DNA of 47,358 nucleotides from Patescibacteria group bacterium (GCA_015493225.1 WGDO01000025.1:1-47358), one strand, 5' to 3'; counted from the first letter of the stretch, positions 30,101-38,520 are shown. A program made the numbers and translations. The notes: generated by a model from the letters alone, not told the origin.

Positions 30101-31240
30101 ATGGTCAAAAGAAAACAAAAACGAAAATACACCAAAAGAAAATTAAAACCAAAGTCAGTGGATAAGGTTTTTTTGTCGCTGGTGTTAATATTAGTATTTA
30201 TTGGTCTAATTGCTATTTCCTCAGCAGGAATTGCTGTTTCCCAGAGTAAATTTGGCGACCCTTATTATTATTTCAAACATCAATTATTTTATGGGATATT
30301 GCCGGGACTGGTGGCAATGTTTATTACCGGTAAAATAAATTATAAACTATGGCGAAAACTAGCTGTTCTCATTTTTGGATTAGCTATTGTTTTGCTGATT
30401 ACGGTTTTACTTTCCAGTCACGGTTTAGAGCTAAAGGGAGCTAAGCGTTGGATTAATCTAGGACCAATTTCTTTTCAACCAATTGAAATGGTTAAATTAG
30501 CTGTGATTATTTATTTAGCGTCATGGTTAACAGGAAAAAGAAAAGTCATTAAGAACTTTTCAGAAAGTTTAATTCCCTTTAGTGTTTTATTGGGTGCCGT
30601 AGGGTTATTAATTATTGCTCAACCGGATGTTGGTAGTTTTGGGGCTGTTGCCTTTATTGCTCTGGCAATGTTTTTTTTGGCTGGAGCATCTTTAAAACAT
30701 ATTTTTGGGTTAATAGCAATGGGTATAGCTGGTTTAGGAATTTTGATTAAATTGGAACCATATCGAATGAATCGTCTCTTGGCCTTCTTGCATCCCGAAA
30801 CCGATGTTCAAGGAATTGGTTGGCAGGTTAAACAAGCGGCCATTGCCGTGGGGCAAGGAGGTATTTTTGGAGTAGGTCTAGGACATAGTCATCAAAAATT
30901 TAGTTACTTGCCAGAAGTTGTCGGGGACAGTATTTTTGCCATCATAGCCGAAGAAATTGGGATGGTTGGTGCTGGCATTATTGTGGTTTTATTTATTTTA
31001 CTTGCTTTTCGTGGTTTCCGTTTGGCTCAAAAAGCTCCGGATCAGTTTTCCTCCTTTGTGGTGGTGGGAATATCTCTTTGGATTATTTTTCAGGCAATGA
31101 TTAATATTATGGCTATCATTGGTCTAATGCCTCTCACTGGTATTCCTTTGCCATTCATCAGCTATGGTTCCACTTCTCTAATCTCTCTCCTCGCCGGCGT
31201 CGGCATCGTTTTAAATATCTCAAGATATCGAAGAAGATAA
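30101..31240 (+). CDS. FtsW/RodA/SpoVE-family SEDS protein
   Basis: 379 residues with about ten membrane helices after a 22-residue basic N terminus (KRKQKRKYTKRKLKPK). SEDS proteins polymerise peptidoglycan glycan strands. Family segments: FIGLIAISSAGIAV, DPYYYFKHQLFYGILPG, KGAKRWINLGPISFQPIEMVKLAVIIYLA, AQPDVGSFGAVAFIALAMFFLAGA, GWQVKQAAIAVGQGGIFGVGLGHSHQKFSYLPEVVGDSIFAIIAEEIGMVG and PLTGIPLPFISYGSTSLISLLAGVG. FtsW (division) and RodA (elongation) cannot be told apart by eye; KRWINLG with the LPE..TDSIFA-type loop leans to FtsW. No transpeptidase gene is adjacent. Confidence 0.93.
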   Translation: MVKRKQKRKYTKRKLKPKSVDKVFLSLVLILVFIGLIAISSAGIAVSQSKFGDPYYYFKHQLFYGILPGLVAMFITGKINYKLWRKLAVLIFGLAIVLLITVLLSSHGLELKGAKRWINLGPISFQPIEMVKLAVIIYLASWLTGKRKVIKNFSESLIPFSVLLGAVGLLIIAQPDVGSFGAVAFIALAMFFLAGASLKHIFGLIAMGIAGLGILIKLEPYRMNRLLAFLHPETDVQGIGWQVKQAAIAVGQGGIFGVGLGHSHQKFSYLPEVVGDSIFAIIAEEIGMVGAGIIVVLFILLAFRGFRLAQKAPDQFSSFVVVGISLWIIFQAMINIMAIIGLMPLTGIPLPFISYGSTSLISLLAGVGIVLNISRYRRR

Positions 31241-31274
31241 AATTTATTGGAAGGGTTATTGAGGAAAGCTAAAC

Positions 31275-31306
31275 AAAAAAACAGCAAGTCACTTTGCTGT
31301 TTTTTT
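31275..31306. terminator. Bidirectional terminator after ftsW/rodA
   Basis: AACAGCAA and TTGCTGTT arms around GTCACT. An A run on the left and a T run on the right allow it to act for both strands. It also ends the small minus-strand frame at 31289. Confidence 0.8.
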
Positions 31307-31435
31307 GTGCTTATTTAGAGAAGTCATTAAGTTGTTAATGGAATTACAAGATTTCCAGTACTTTGGGTTGTTTCTATTTTTTTCAGCTTCATTAAAAATC
31401 TTTTTCAGTTTTTTGTTTGGTGTTTTAGTTTTCAT
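31289..31435 (-). CDS. Small hypothetical protein
   Basis: 48 residues, MKTKTPNKKLKKIFNEAEKN... ending LNKHKKTAK, from ATG at 31433-31435 to TGA at 31289-31291 read on the minus strand. It looks like a lysine/asparagine-rich helical peptide with a Trp (KYWKSCNSINNLM). Its stop falls in the loop of a bidirectional terminator, as expected for a real transcript end. A minus-strand -10-like TATACT or TATAAT lies in the AT-rich bases upstream (about 31445-31455). No family recognised; amino-acid use is protein-like but it is short. Confidence 0.4.
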   Translation of the reverse strand: MKTKTPNKKLKKIFNEAEKNRNNPKYWKSCNSINNLMTSLNKHKKTAK

Positions 31436-31439
31436 GAGG

Positions 31440-31658
31440 ATTATTTAGTGTATAATTTATGGTTCACAGTTTATAATTTACTGGTTAGTGAACGCAAGGA
31501 ACAATTTGTCATCCCTAAGCGGGGGATAAATAGATTTGTAGTTAATTTGTTGGTTTGTAGGGGATGAAAATTTTTATTTATCCGCTCACTATCTGCCCGA
31601 AAGAATTCATTCAGGCGGGAAGGCCGGGCTTATCACTTCGCTAATCGCTTCATTTCTG
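31440..31658. repeat. Spacer of mixed short repeats
   Basis: Contains a GGTTCACAGTTTATAATTTA word related to GTGAACC words near 35715-35740, a copy of the ATCCCTAAGCGGGGGAT hairpin (31511-31527), and CCCGAAAGAATTCATTCAGG, a GAATTC-centred palindrome at about 31598-31618. No gene seen. Confidence 0.5.
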
Positions 31659-31715
31659 AAAAACCCCCCAAAATTTTCGTTCCTCAAATTTTGACCCCCT
31701 TTACACAGGGGGTGT
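31659..31715 (+). repeat. Two-hairpin C-rich repeat, copy 3
   Basis: CCCCCCAAAATTTTCG...CAAATTTTGA then CCCCCTTTACACAGGGGG. On the minus strand it ends in GGGGGGTTTTTC just past the topA stop, so here it may serve as the topA terminator. Confidence 0.78.
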
Positions 31716-31730
31716 GAGTAGTGCAAACCT

Positions 31731-33914
31731 TTAAAGTCTATCCGGTCTATTATTTGGGCACTTCTTATCGCTACATCTTTCCGGGATTGTTTTAGTTCCC
31801 TCCATCATCAGGGCGCCACATTCTTTGCCGTCTTTATCTTTGCGTTTGTAGTGGCAAATTTTACCAGTCGGTTTGGCATTGATAGCATATTTGCAATCTG
31901 GATAATTGGAGCAAGCATAAAATATTCCAAAACGACCTCGTTTTTCTGTCATTTCTCCATCTTTACATTTTGGACACTTCACACCAGTTTTTTTCTTTTC
32001 CGCCTCCTTGGGGTCTTCTTTGATGAATTTACACTTTGGATAACCACTGCAGGAAATAAATTTTCCAAAACGACCATCTCGCAGGACTAATGGCTTACCA
32101 CATTTAGGGCATTTCTCTTTCAGCTCTTTTGGTCCTTCAATAATTTTTCCCTCAATAGTTCGAGCCCCTTTGCATTTTGGAAATTTGGAGCAACTCATAA
32201 ATTTACCATTTTTGCCAAGCTTAATTACCATTGACGCTTTGCATTCTGGGCATTTGTATTTAGCATCCGCTTTTTCGATATCGGTTAGCTTAGGAATATC
32301 TTCTTTAGCTTTAATATCTTTAGTAAATGGTCCATAAAATTCTTTTAGGGTTTTGGCATATTCTCGTTTTCCTTCGGCAATTTCATCCAAATCAGTTTCC
32401 ATTTCCGAAGTAAATTCATCACTAATATATTTGGCAAAATATTTTTCCAAAAAGGTACTAACCACATCACCAGTATCAGTTGGTTTTAATTGTGAGCCAA
32501 GTTTTTCTACATAGCCTCGGTCCTGGATTGTTTTAATAATGGATGCATAGGTTGATGGTCGACCGATGCCTCTTTTCTCTAGTTCTTTTACTAGACCAGC
32601 TTCACTGTATCGTGGTGGCGGAGAAGTTTCTTTTTCTTCATCCTCAATCTTAATAAACTTTAATTTCTCACCAACTTTTACCGCTGGCAATTCAATATCA
32701 TCACTGCGAGAGGCAGGGTCAGCTTTTAACCAACCATCAAATAAAATTTGTGAGCCATTGATAGCAAAAAAAGGTAATTTTTTATCATCAAGATTGACAA
32801 TAATTTTAGTTCGCAATATTTCCGCTGGAGACATCTGAGAGGCAACTGCTCGTCGCCAAATCAATTGATATAGTTTTTTTTCATCAGCACTCCGTCCAGC
32901 GATTAATTTCCCGGCGTTACTAGGACGAATAGCTTCATGGGCTTCTTGAGCACCCTTGCTTTGTTTCCCAAAAACTTTTGGAGCATAGTATTTTTCCCCG
33001 TATTCTTTTTTAACTACTTTGGCTATTTGCCCCTGGGCCTGTTTACTAAGATTAGTGCTATCGGTTCTCATATAGGTGATTAGTCCGGCAGTATATAATT
33101 TCTGGGCAACCATCATTGTCTTAGAGGGAGAAAACCCTAGGCGGGAACTAGCTGTTTGTTGTAGAGTAGAAGTACGGAAGGGGGCATAGGGATTGCGCTT
33201 AGCTTTAGTTTCCTTAACATTGGTTACCGTCCAATTTTCTTTTTTTCCTGCTTTAATAATCTTATTAACTAATTTTCTATCTCGAGGTTCTTCAGAACAA
33301 ATTAAAATAAATTCTTTATTTTCTTTATTTTTTACAGTAGCGGTGATTACCCAATATTTCTCCGGCACAAAAGCACGAATTTCCCGTTCTCTTTCCATCA
33401 AAATTCGTAGGGCCGGTGATTGTACTCGTCCGGCGGACAAACCATAACGAACTTTTTTCCAAATCAGCCCGGATAAATCATAGCCAAAAAGACGATCTAA
33501 AACTCGTCGCGCTTCCTGGGCAGTTTTCATTTTCATATCAATTTTTCCTGGATGCTTCATAGCTTCCAACACGGCCTCCTCGGTAATTTCGTTGAAAGTT
33601 ACTCTGGTTGGACTTTTTAAGCCAATGGACTGAGCAATATGCCAAGCAATTGCCTCTCCTTCTCGGTCAGGGTCAGTTGCCAAAATCACCTCATCAGCTT
33701 TTTTTGCTAACATCTCAATATGCTTAACTACTTTTTCTTTGTCAGGAGAAATGACATAGAATGGTTTAAAATCATTGGCAATATCAATAGCCTGCTTATT
33801 GCTTTTTGGTAAATCACGAATGTGTCCAATAGAGGCTTCCAGCATATAATCTTTACCAAGATATTTTGACAAAGTTTTAATTTTAGCAGGTGACTCAACG
33901 ATGACTAGTTTCAT
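31731..33914 (-). CDS. topA: DNA topoisomerase I
   Basis: 727 residues. TopA relaxes negative supercoils through a 5' phosphotyrosine. The Toprim domain opens with KLVIVESPAKIKTLSKYLG and ATDPDREGEAIAWHIA. The active-site tyrosine is in AGLITYMRTDSTNLS. RRVLDRLFGYDLSGLIWKKVRYGLSAGRVQSPALRI and AHEAIRPSN are also present. The C terminus has four Cys4-type zinc modules (CPECKASMVIKLG, CPKCGKPLVLRDG, CPKCKDGEMTEKRG, and a variant CHYKRKDKDGKECGALM ending CSDKKCP). It is transcribed opposite to the genes on either side, with dprA behind it. A long palindrome lies in its predicted 5' leader. Confidence 0.97.
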   Translation of the reverse strand: MKLVIVESPAKIKTLSKYLGKDYMLEASIGHIRDLPKSNKQAIDIANDFKPFYVISPDKEKVVKHIEMLAKKADEVILATDPDREGEAIAWHIAQSIGLKSPTRVTFNEITEEAVLEAMKHPGKIDMKMKTAQEARRVLDRLFGYDLSGLIWKKVRYGLSAGRVQSPALRILMEREREIRAFVPEKYWVITATVKNKENKEFILICSEEPRDRKLVNKIIKAGKKENWTVTNVKETKAKRNPYAPFRTSTLQQTASSRLGFSPSKTMMVAQKLYTAGLITYMRTDSTNLSKQAQGQIAKVVKKEYGEKYYAPKVFGKQSKGAQEAHEAIRPSNAGKLIAGRSADEKKLYQLIWRRAVASQMSPAEILRTKIIVNLDDKKLPFFAINGSQILFDGWLKADPASRSDDIELPAVKVGEKLKFIKIEDEEKETSPPPRYSEAGLVKELEKRGIGRPSTYASIIKTIQDRGYVEKLGSQLKPTDTGDVVSTFLEKYFAKYISDEFTSEMETDLDEIAEGKREYAKTLKEFYGPFTKDIKAKEDIPKLTDIEKADAKYKCPECKASMVIKLGKNGKFMSCSKFPKCKGARTIEGKIIEGPKELKEKCPKCGKPLVLRDGRFGKFISCSGYPKCKFIKEDPKEAEKKKTGVKCPKCKDGEMTEKRGRFGIFYACSNYPDCKYAINAKPTGKICHYKRKDKDGKECGALMMEGTKTIPERCSDKKCPNNRPDRL

Positions 33915-33956
33915 ATTTTTAGTTTAGATGTTAGATAGATAGTAGATTTTTAGTAC

Positions 33957-34022
33957 CCCTTTGGTGTCTGCCCCTTGTAGTTCTGACGAAGTGGGGTGAA
34001 AGAGGAGTTGGGGTGGATTTAG
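33957..34022. repeat. CCTCC/GGAGG-type repeat near topA start
   Basis: CCCCTTTGGTGTCTGCCCCT and GAAAGAGGAGTTGGGGTGGA belong to the family at 27886-27975. It lies in the topA upstream region. Confidence 0.55.
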
Positions 34023-34028
34023 TTTTCT

Positions 34029-34181
34029 AATTTTAATTTGTAATTTGTAAATTTTAATTCAATGTTTTAATTTGAAATTTTAATTTAATCAATCGCATTC
34101 CATTATTTAACGCTTGTTTAGAAAAATTAAAATTTAAACAATTAAATTTGAATTAAAATTTACAAATTACAAATTAAAATT
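34029..34181. repeat. MITE-like AT-rich palindromic element, topA copy
   Basis: Perfect 34-base terminal inverted repeats (34029-34062 and 34148-34181), beginning AATTTTAATTTGTAATTTGT, around an 85-base centre. The centre contains TTAACGCTTGTTTAGAAAAA. The related element at 35394 has a similar centre in the opposite orientation. No coding content. Confidence 0.88.
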
Positions 34182-34184
34182 CAA

Positions 34185-34214
34185 ATAATATAAATCATAG
34201 ATTAAGTTTGTAAA
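34185..34214 (-). promoter_or_regulatory. Predicted topA promoter
   Basis: On the minus strand: TTTACA (34209-34214), 18 bases, TATTAT (34185-34190). It would place the whole palindromic element in the topA 5' untranslated region of about 265 bases. Confidence 0.45.
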
Positions 34215-34251
34215 CTTTTTTAAGTATACCACAGCTCATATTATTCACAAA

Positions 34252-35349
34252 TCAAACATTTTTTATAAATCTCCCACCGCCAATATTACGAGCAAGATTT
34301 TTTAATTCCAAAAGAGAGAGCTTTGTGGTGACGGTAGACGTATCCAGTTTACAGAGTTTGGCTAATTTGTCAATAACAATTGGGTCCAAAGAAAGTTTCT
34401 TGTAAATTAACTCTTCTTCCGGGTCGGTAAATTCCGGGCTGGGTTGTTCAAATAAATTTCCCTGGGTCGGAGCAAAATTCAAAACCTCTAAAATATCATC
34501 AGCAGAAGTAACTACCTGAGCACCATTTTTAATAAGTTGATGAGTGCCATCCGACTTTGGGGAAAATATATTTCCCGGTACAGCAAAGACTTCCCGATTT
34601 TGTTCCAAGGCATAGTTAGCTGTAATTAAAGTTCCGCTTTTTACTCCGGCTTCAATTACCAGAGTCCCCAGACCTAAACCGCTCACAATTCTATTACGAG
34701 CTGGAAAGGTGTATTTACTGGCTGGAAATAAGGGAGGATATTCAGAAACTATTAAACCATTCTGAGAAATAATCTTATCTATCATTGGGCGGGCATAACC
34801 ATTGCGTTGAACCTCGGAAATTCCTGCTCCCAAAACAGCAATGGTCGGTTGGCCAGCAGTTAGACAGGCTTGATGAGCAATGGAGTCAATTCCCTGAGCC
34901 ATTCCGCTGGTGATCACAATGCCGGCCTGGGCAATCTGAGGAATTAATTTTTCCGTAACCATTCGTCCATAATCTGTGTAGCGACGGGTCCCCACCACGG
35001 CTAGTTGTTTTTGTTTCAATAATTCCAAATTCCCCAAATAAAATAAAACAAAAGGAGCGGATTTAATTTCTCGCAACTGTTGAGGATAGGCCTTGTCATT
35101 GATGGTGATGAATTTTAAGCCACTTTTTTCCAATTTTTCCCATTCCTTTTCAATGTCTATTTTTGGACGAACACTTTGAATTTTTTCGGCTACTGATTCT
35201 TTAATTCCTATTTTCAGTAATTTATCTTTCGGAACTTGCCAAGCATCTTCAAAGGAATCAAAAGACTCCGCCAACTTTCGCAAAGTGGCCGGTCCTAGGT
35301 TTATTAAAGTGAAAGAGTAAAGATGCTCTCGAGAATTATGTGTTAACAT
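34252..35349 (-). CDS. dprA: DNA processing protein DprA
   Basis: 365 residues. DprA loads RecA on incoming single-stranded DNA in natural transformation. An N-terminal helical SAM-like part (to about 70) precedes the Rossmann core with VVGTRRYTDYGRMVTEKL, ITSGMAQGIDSIAHQACL, TIAVLGAGISEVQRNGYARPM, SEYPPLFPASKYTFPARNRIVSGLGLGTLVIEAGVKSGTLITANYALEQNREVFAVPGNIFSPKSDGTHQLIKNGAQ. A C-terminal winged-helix (DML1-like) domain ends the chain (DKLAKLCKLDTSTVTTKLSLLELKNLARNIGGGRF). It is intact and suggests the cell can take up DNA, which fits the many fragment duplications in this window. Confidence 0.96.
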   Translation of the reverse strand: MLTHNSREHLYSFTLINLGPATLRKLAESFDSFEDAWQVPKDKLLKIGIKESVAEKIQSVRPKIDIEKEWEKLEKSGLKFITINDKAYPQQLREIKSAPFVLFYLGNLELLKQKQLAVVGTRRYTDYGRMVTEKLIPQIAQAGIVITSGMAQGIDSIAHQACLTAGQPTIAVLGAGISEVQRNGYARPMIDKIISQNGLIVSEYPPLFPASKYTFPARNRIVSGLGLGTLVIEAGVKSGTLITANYALEQNREVFAVPGNIFSPKSDGTHQLIKNGAQVVTSADDILEVLNFAPTQGNLFEQPSPEFTDPEEELIYKKLSLDPIVIDKLAKLCKLDTSTVTTKLSLLELKNLARNIGGGRFIKNV

Positions 35350-35393
35350 TTAGGTTTGATTAGTGGTGATTAAAATCGAAGATATGGAGATAT

Positions 35394-35542
35394 AATTTTA
35401 ATTTGTAATTTGTAAATTTTAATTCAAATTTAATTATTTAAATTTTAATTTTTTTAAACAAATGTTAATGAAGTATGATTAGTTAAATTAAAATTTAAAA
35501 TTAAAACATTGAATTAAAATTTAAAATTTACAAATTAAAATT
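35394..35542. repeat. MITE-like AT-rich palindromic element, dprA copy
   Basis: The left arm at 35394-35427 is identical to the 34-base arm at 34029. The right arm (35509-35542) matches with small changes, including a duplicated AAAATTT. The centre, TTTAAACAAATGTTAATGAA, is the inverted relative of the 34029 element's centre. dprA lies between two copies. Confidence 0.85.
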
Positions 35543-35573
35543 TAGAAAGTTGTCTTGTTTATTCCCCAAATCT

Positions 35574-35601
35574 AGTATACAATTAAAATCAGATAAGTAA
35601 A
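35574..35601 (-). promoter_or_regulatory. Predicted dprA promoter
   Basis: On the minus strand: TTTACT (35596-35601), 16 bases, TATACT (35574-35579). As with topA, the palindromic element would lie inside the 5' leader. Confidence 0.5.
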
Positions 35602-35743
35602 GGATGTTGAAAGTCTATAAAGTCCATAAGGTCTATAAAGTCCATAAAGTTAAAAGTTAAAAATCGAAAATTTATAATTTTTTAAAGTGCAGTTTTTTGG
35701 TTGCAATCCGTGAACTATGAACCGTGCACTGTGAACCAAATAT
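35602..35743. repeat. Short tandem words before the COG2426 gene
   Basis: TCTATAAAGTCCATAA occurs twice (about 35611-35650) and recurs at 37128-37150. TGAACTATGAACC and GTGAACC words follow. No promoter is convincing. Confidence 0.5.
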
Positions 35744-36235
35744 ATGAATCCCGAACATCTCGCCCAATTTTTTCAAGGCCTACCACCACAATTAATAACT
35801 TACATTGTTGGAATGTTACCAATCTTTGAATTACGAGGAGCAATTCCTTTGGCTATTAGTTATTTTCATCTTAGCATCGCCAGTGCTTTTTTCTGGGCAG
35901 TATTTGGTAATATCAGTGTAATGTTACTAGTGGCATTTTTATTAGAATGGGGTGTAGAATTTATAACAAAACATTTTTCCTGGGGAAAAAGATTTTTTGA
36001 TTGGCTATTTGAACGAACTCACAAAAAAACACACAAACAAATTGAAAAGTATGGTGATTGGGGATTATTTTTTCTCGTAGCCATCCCCTTACCAATGACT
36101 GGTGGTTGGACAGGCGTGCTGGCTGCTTTTTTATTTGATATTGATAAAAAGAAAGCTTTGCCGATTATTTCGGCGGGAATTGCTACGGCTGGGATTGTCG
36201 TAACTCTCCTAACAATCGGGGTGATTCATATGTAA
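35744..36235 (+). CDS. COG2426 small multidrug export-like membrane protein
   Basis: 163 residues with four or so membrane helices. The N-terminal motif LITYIVGMLPIFELRGAIPLAISYF and the later LFFLVAIPLPMTGGWTGVLAAFLF are the two signature segments of the COG2426 (Sm_multidrug_ex) family. The family name is historical and transport has not been shown for most members; its E-R-G and P-x-T-G segments resemble re-entrant loops of DedA-type transporters. It is followed within the stop region by a two-hairpin repeat and then tpiA. Confidence 0.85.
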   Translation: MNPEHLAQFFQGLPPQLITYIVGMLPIFELRGAIPLAISYFHLSIASAFFWAVFGNISVMLLVAFLLEWGVEFITKHFSWGKRFFDWLFERTHKKTHKQIEKYGDWGLFFLVAIPLPMTGGWTGVLAAFLFDIDKKKALPIISAGIATAGIVVTLLTIGVIHM

Positions 36236-36288
36236 ACCCCCCAAATTTTTCTTCGAAAAATTTGACCCCCTTTATGCAAGGGGTAGTC
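36234..36288 (+). repeat. Two-hairpin C-rich repeat, copy 4
   Basis: CCCCCCAAATTTTTCTTCGA, AAAATTTGACCCCCTTTATG and CAAGGGG. Nearly identical to 2537-2588. It begins within the stop codon of the COG2426 gene and ends 30 bases before tpiA. Confidence 0.85.
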
Positions 36289-36317
36289 TAAATTATTTTT
36301 AATTTAATTTCAAAACC

Positions 36318-37103
36318 ATGCAAAAAATCATCGTAGCAAATTTCAAAATGAATCTTGTTTTAAAATTTGAGATAGAAAATTGGATCAAAGGATTTTTAAG
36401 ATACAAACAGGAGTTGGCATCTTTAAATACTGGCATTGTGTTGGCCCCGCCGATTTTAAGTACCTTGAATTTTATTGAGCAGTTTAAAGACATTAAGAGT
36501 ATCGCCGTCGGTTTGCAGGATTCTTTTTGGGAAAGAAAAGGTTCTTTTACTGGTGGGATTAGTGCTTCTACCTTGAAAAGTTATGGAGGAGAGTATGTCA
36601 TTTTAGGACACAGCGAAAGAAAAAAATATTTCGGTGAAACAGAAGAAGTAGTAGCCTATAAGTTACAAGGAGTTAGCAAACTTGGACTAAAGAGCATTGT
36701 TTGTGTTGGGGAAACAAAAGAAGAAAAGGAAAAGGATTTGACCAAAGAGTCTTTAGGTAGGCAACTAAAAACATATTTGGATGATTTCCCTCCGGGCCGA
36801 CTAGACAAACTTATTCTTTGCTATGAACCGGTTTGGGCAATTAGTACCAACAAGCCAGTTAATCCACCGACGGCCGATGAAATGATGACTGCTAAACTAA
36901 TGATGAAAAAATTTCTAGTGGAAAAATATGGAGCTAGCCAGGCCGAAAAAGTAAAAATTCTTTATGGAGGTAGTGCTAATCAACATAATGTTGAAGAAAT
37001 TTGTTTTGAGGCTAGCATGGACGGAGTATTGGTTGGCAAAGCCAGCCTAGTTCCGGCAGAGTTAATGGGAATGATTAAGAGGGTTGAGGAGAGAAGTCTG
37101 TAA
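36318..37103 (+). CDS. tpiA: Triosephosphate isomerase
   Basis: 261 residues, as expected. It interconverts dihydroxyacetone phosphate and glyceraldehyde 3-phosphate. The active-site set is ANFKMN (Lys), GHSERK (electrophilic His) and LCYEPVWAI (catalytic Glu), plus LYGGSANQHNVEEI and DGVLVGKASL for phosphate binding. The N terminus reads NFKMN instead of the usual NWKMN. It precedes fba, so the two enzymes that act on triose phosphates are neighbours. Confidence 0.97.
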   Translation: MQKIIVANFKMNLVLKFEIENWIKGFLRYKQELASLNTGIVLAPPILSTLNFIEQFKDIKSIAVGLQDSFWERKGSFTGGISASTLKSYGGEYVILGHSERKKYFGETEEVVAYKLQGVSKLGLKSIVCVGETKEEKEKDLTKESLGRQLKTYLDDFPPGRLDKLILCYEPVWAISTNKPVNPPTADEMMTAKLMMKKFLVEKYGASQAEKVKILYGGSANQHNVEEICFEASMDGVLVGKASLVPAELMGMIKRVEERSL

Positions 37104-37411
37104 AGTCTAAACCGAACATTCGCTAGTCAAGAATCTATAAAGTCCATAAAGTCAAATCCGAGTATCTGTTATTCAATAATTTCAAGCTTGAAATGTTATC
37201 CCTAAACGGGAAATAAAAATTTGAAATATTTTAATTTGAAAATCATTAATCGATCATTATTTACCATACACTATGTATTAATTTTAGTGAACAATCCGTA
37301 TATTTGTAGTTTATTTGCTATCTCTCGGCGGGAGATAAAATAATTTTGTAGAGTTCAAAGATTATAAACAGATATTGTTATTTATTACTTGTTATAATTT
37401 AAAATAACATT
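37104..37411. other. Repeat-bearing spacer between tpiA and fba
   Basis: No gene. It contains TCTATAAAGTCCATAAAGTC (37131-37150), shared with 35620-35650, the ATCCCTAAACGGGAAAT hairpin (37198-37214) and a related CTCTCGGCGGGAGATAAAAT at 37321. The fba promoter follows. Confidence 0.5.
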
Positions 37412-37439
37412 TTGTGAACTAATTTTATTGTGCTACAAT
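37412..37439 (+). promoter_or_regulatory. fba promoter
   Basis: TTGTGA at 37412-37417, 16 bases, TACAAT at 37434-37439. A TGC just before TACAAT gives an extended -10. It lies 31 bases before the chosen fba start and inside the longer open frame, which supports the later ATG. Confidence 0.6.
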
Positions 37440-37469
37440 ATTAGTAGTAATAAATTAAAAATAAAAATT

Positions 37470-38336
37470 ATGCGAGGAAAAGTAAGTGAGATTTTAATCA
37501 AGGCTACAGAGGAGGGCTATGCTGTGGGAGCTTTTAATACTTCTAATTTGGAATTTAGTCAGGGAATTATAAGGGCAGCAAAAGTATTGAAACGGCCATG
37601 TATTATCCAGGTAACTCCAAGCTCTATAAAATATGCCGGAGCAAAAAATATTGGAGCCATAGTCCAGTCGGTAATAAATAATGAGTCTGGAGAGGCATCC
37701 ATCGGCTTTCACCTGGATCATGGCAAAACATTTGAGGACGTTGTGGTGGCTGTTGAGGAAATTGGAATGGACTCGGTAATGATAGATGCTTCTACGGAGA
37801 ATTTAGAAAATAATATTGCCATCACTAAAAAAGTTGTAGAATATGCCCATAAACATAATGTAACTGTTCAGGCTGAATTGGGTCGAGTGCCTGTTACTAG
37901 TAGAGATGGACGAACTGTCGATTGGGACAAGGCAATGACCAATCCAAAAGAAGCAAGGCGATTAATAGAAGAAACTGGTGCTGATGCTCTAGCGGTGGGG
38001 ATTGGTAATGCTCATGGATTCTTTAAAGAACGAGAAGTGCCGGATTGGAAGCGACTGGAAAAAATCAAGGAATTGATTCCAAATACGCCATTAATTATGC
38101 ATGGTGCTTCTGATTGGGGAAAGGCTAAGGTAAAAGAGGCTGTGGCCAGAGGTATTGTTTGTTTTAATGTGGATACTGACATTAGATTAGCATTTATCAA
38201 CGCTCTTTGCGGTCAAACTATGCCAAAATGTGATTTTACTGACCCGCGTAAAGCCCTTGGGGTAGCACGGGAAGCCATTACTGGAAAAGTGGTTGAAAAA
38301 ATAGAGATGTTTAAAAATGCAGTGATTAGTAGATGA
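37470..38336 (+). CDS. fba: Class II fructose-bisphosphate aldolase
   Basis: 288 residues from ATG 37470; an in-frame ATG at 37428 would overlap the -10 box. Zinc-dependent aldolase motifs: GAFNTSNLE, GFHLDHGKTFEDV (zinc-binding HLDHG), SVMIDASTENLENNI, VQAELGRVP, DALAVGIGNAHGFFK, LIMHGASDWGKAKVKEAVARGIVCFNVDTDIRLAF. The phosphate loop reads MHGASDW where most enzymes have LHGGSG, a noticeable substitution at a substrate-binding loop. The insertion between AELG and the next His (VPVTSRDGRTVDWDKAMTNP) suits the class IIB-like/GatY-type branch. It completes a tpiA-fba-gpmI cluster with pyk upstream. Confidence 0.93.
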   Translation: MRGKVSEILIKATEEGYAVGAFNTSNLEFSQGIIRAAKVLKRPCIIQVTPSSIKYAGAKNIGAIVQSVINNESGEASIGFHLDHGKTFEDVVVAVEEIGMDSVMIDASTENLENNIAITKKVVEYAHKHNVTVQAELGRVPVTSRDGRTVDWDKAMTNPKEARRLIEETGADALAVGIGNAHGFFKEREVPDWKRLEKIKELIPNTPLIMHGASDWGKAKVKEAVARGIVCFNVDTDIRLAFINALCGQTMPKCDFTDPRKALGVAREAITGKVVEKIEMFKNAVISR

Positions 38337-38412
38337 TTTGTAAATCAAACATTTGTCGGATAAAAATCTATATATTAAAATAGAAAGCTAAAAAGATAAA
38401 ATTTATAAAAAA

Positions 38413-38520
38413 CAAGATACAAATCACAAGAAACAAACAAATCTCAAATTTCAATTATCAATAACCAAAGTTTGAAATTTGGTGATTAGAATTTGTTTGT
38501 ATCTTGCGATTTGTATCTTG
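38413..38520. repeat. CAAGATACAAAT palindromic element
   Basis: The left arm CAAGATACAAATCACAAGAA and right arm CTTGCGATTTGTATCTTG pair over about 45 bases with a few mismatches. The inner arms include CAAATTTCAA and TTTGAAATTTG. A hairpin this long in a spacer resembles a small mobile or extragenic element. Part of its left arm resembles the in-frame insert at pheT 23297. Confidence 0.72.
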
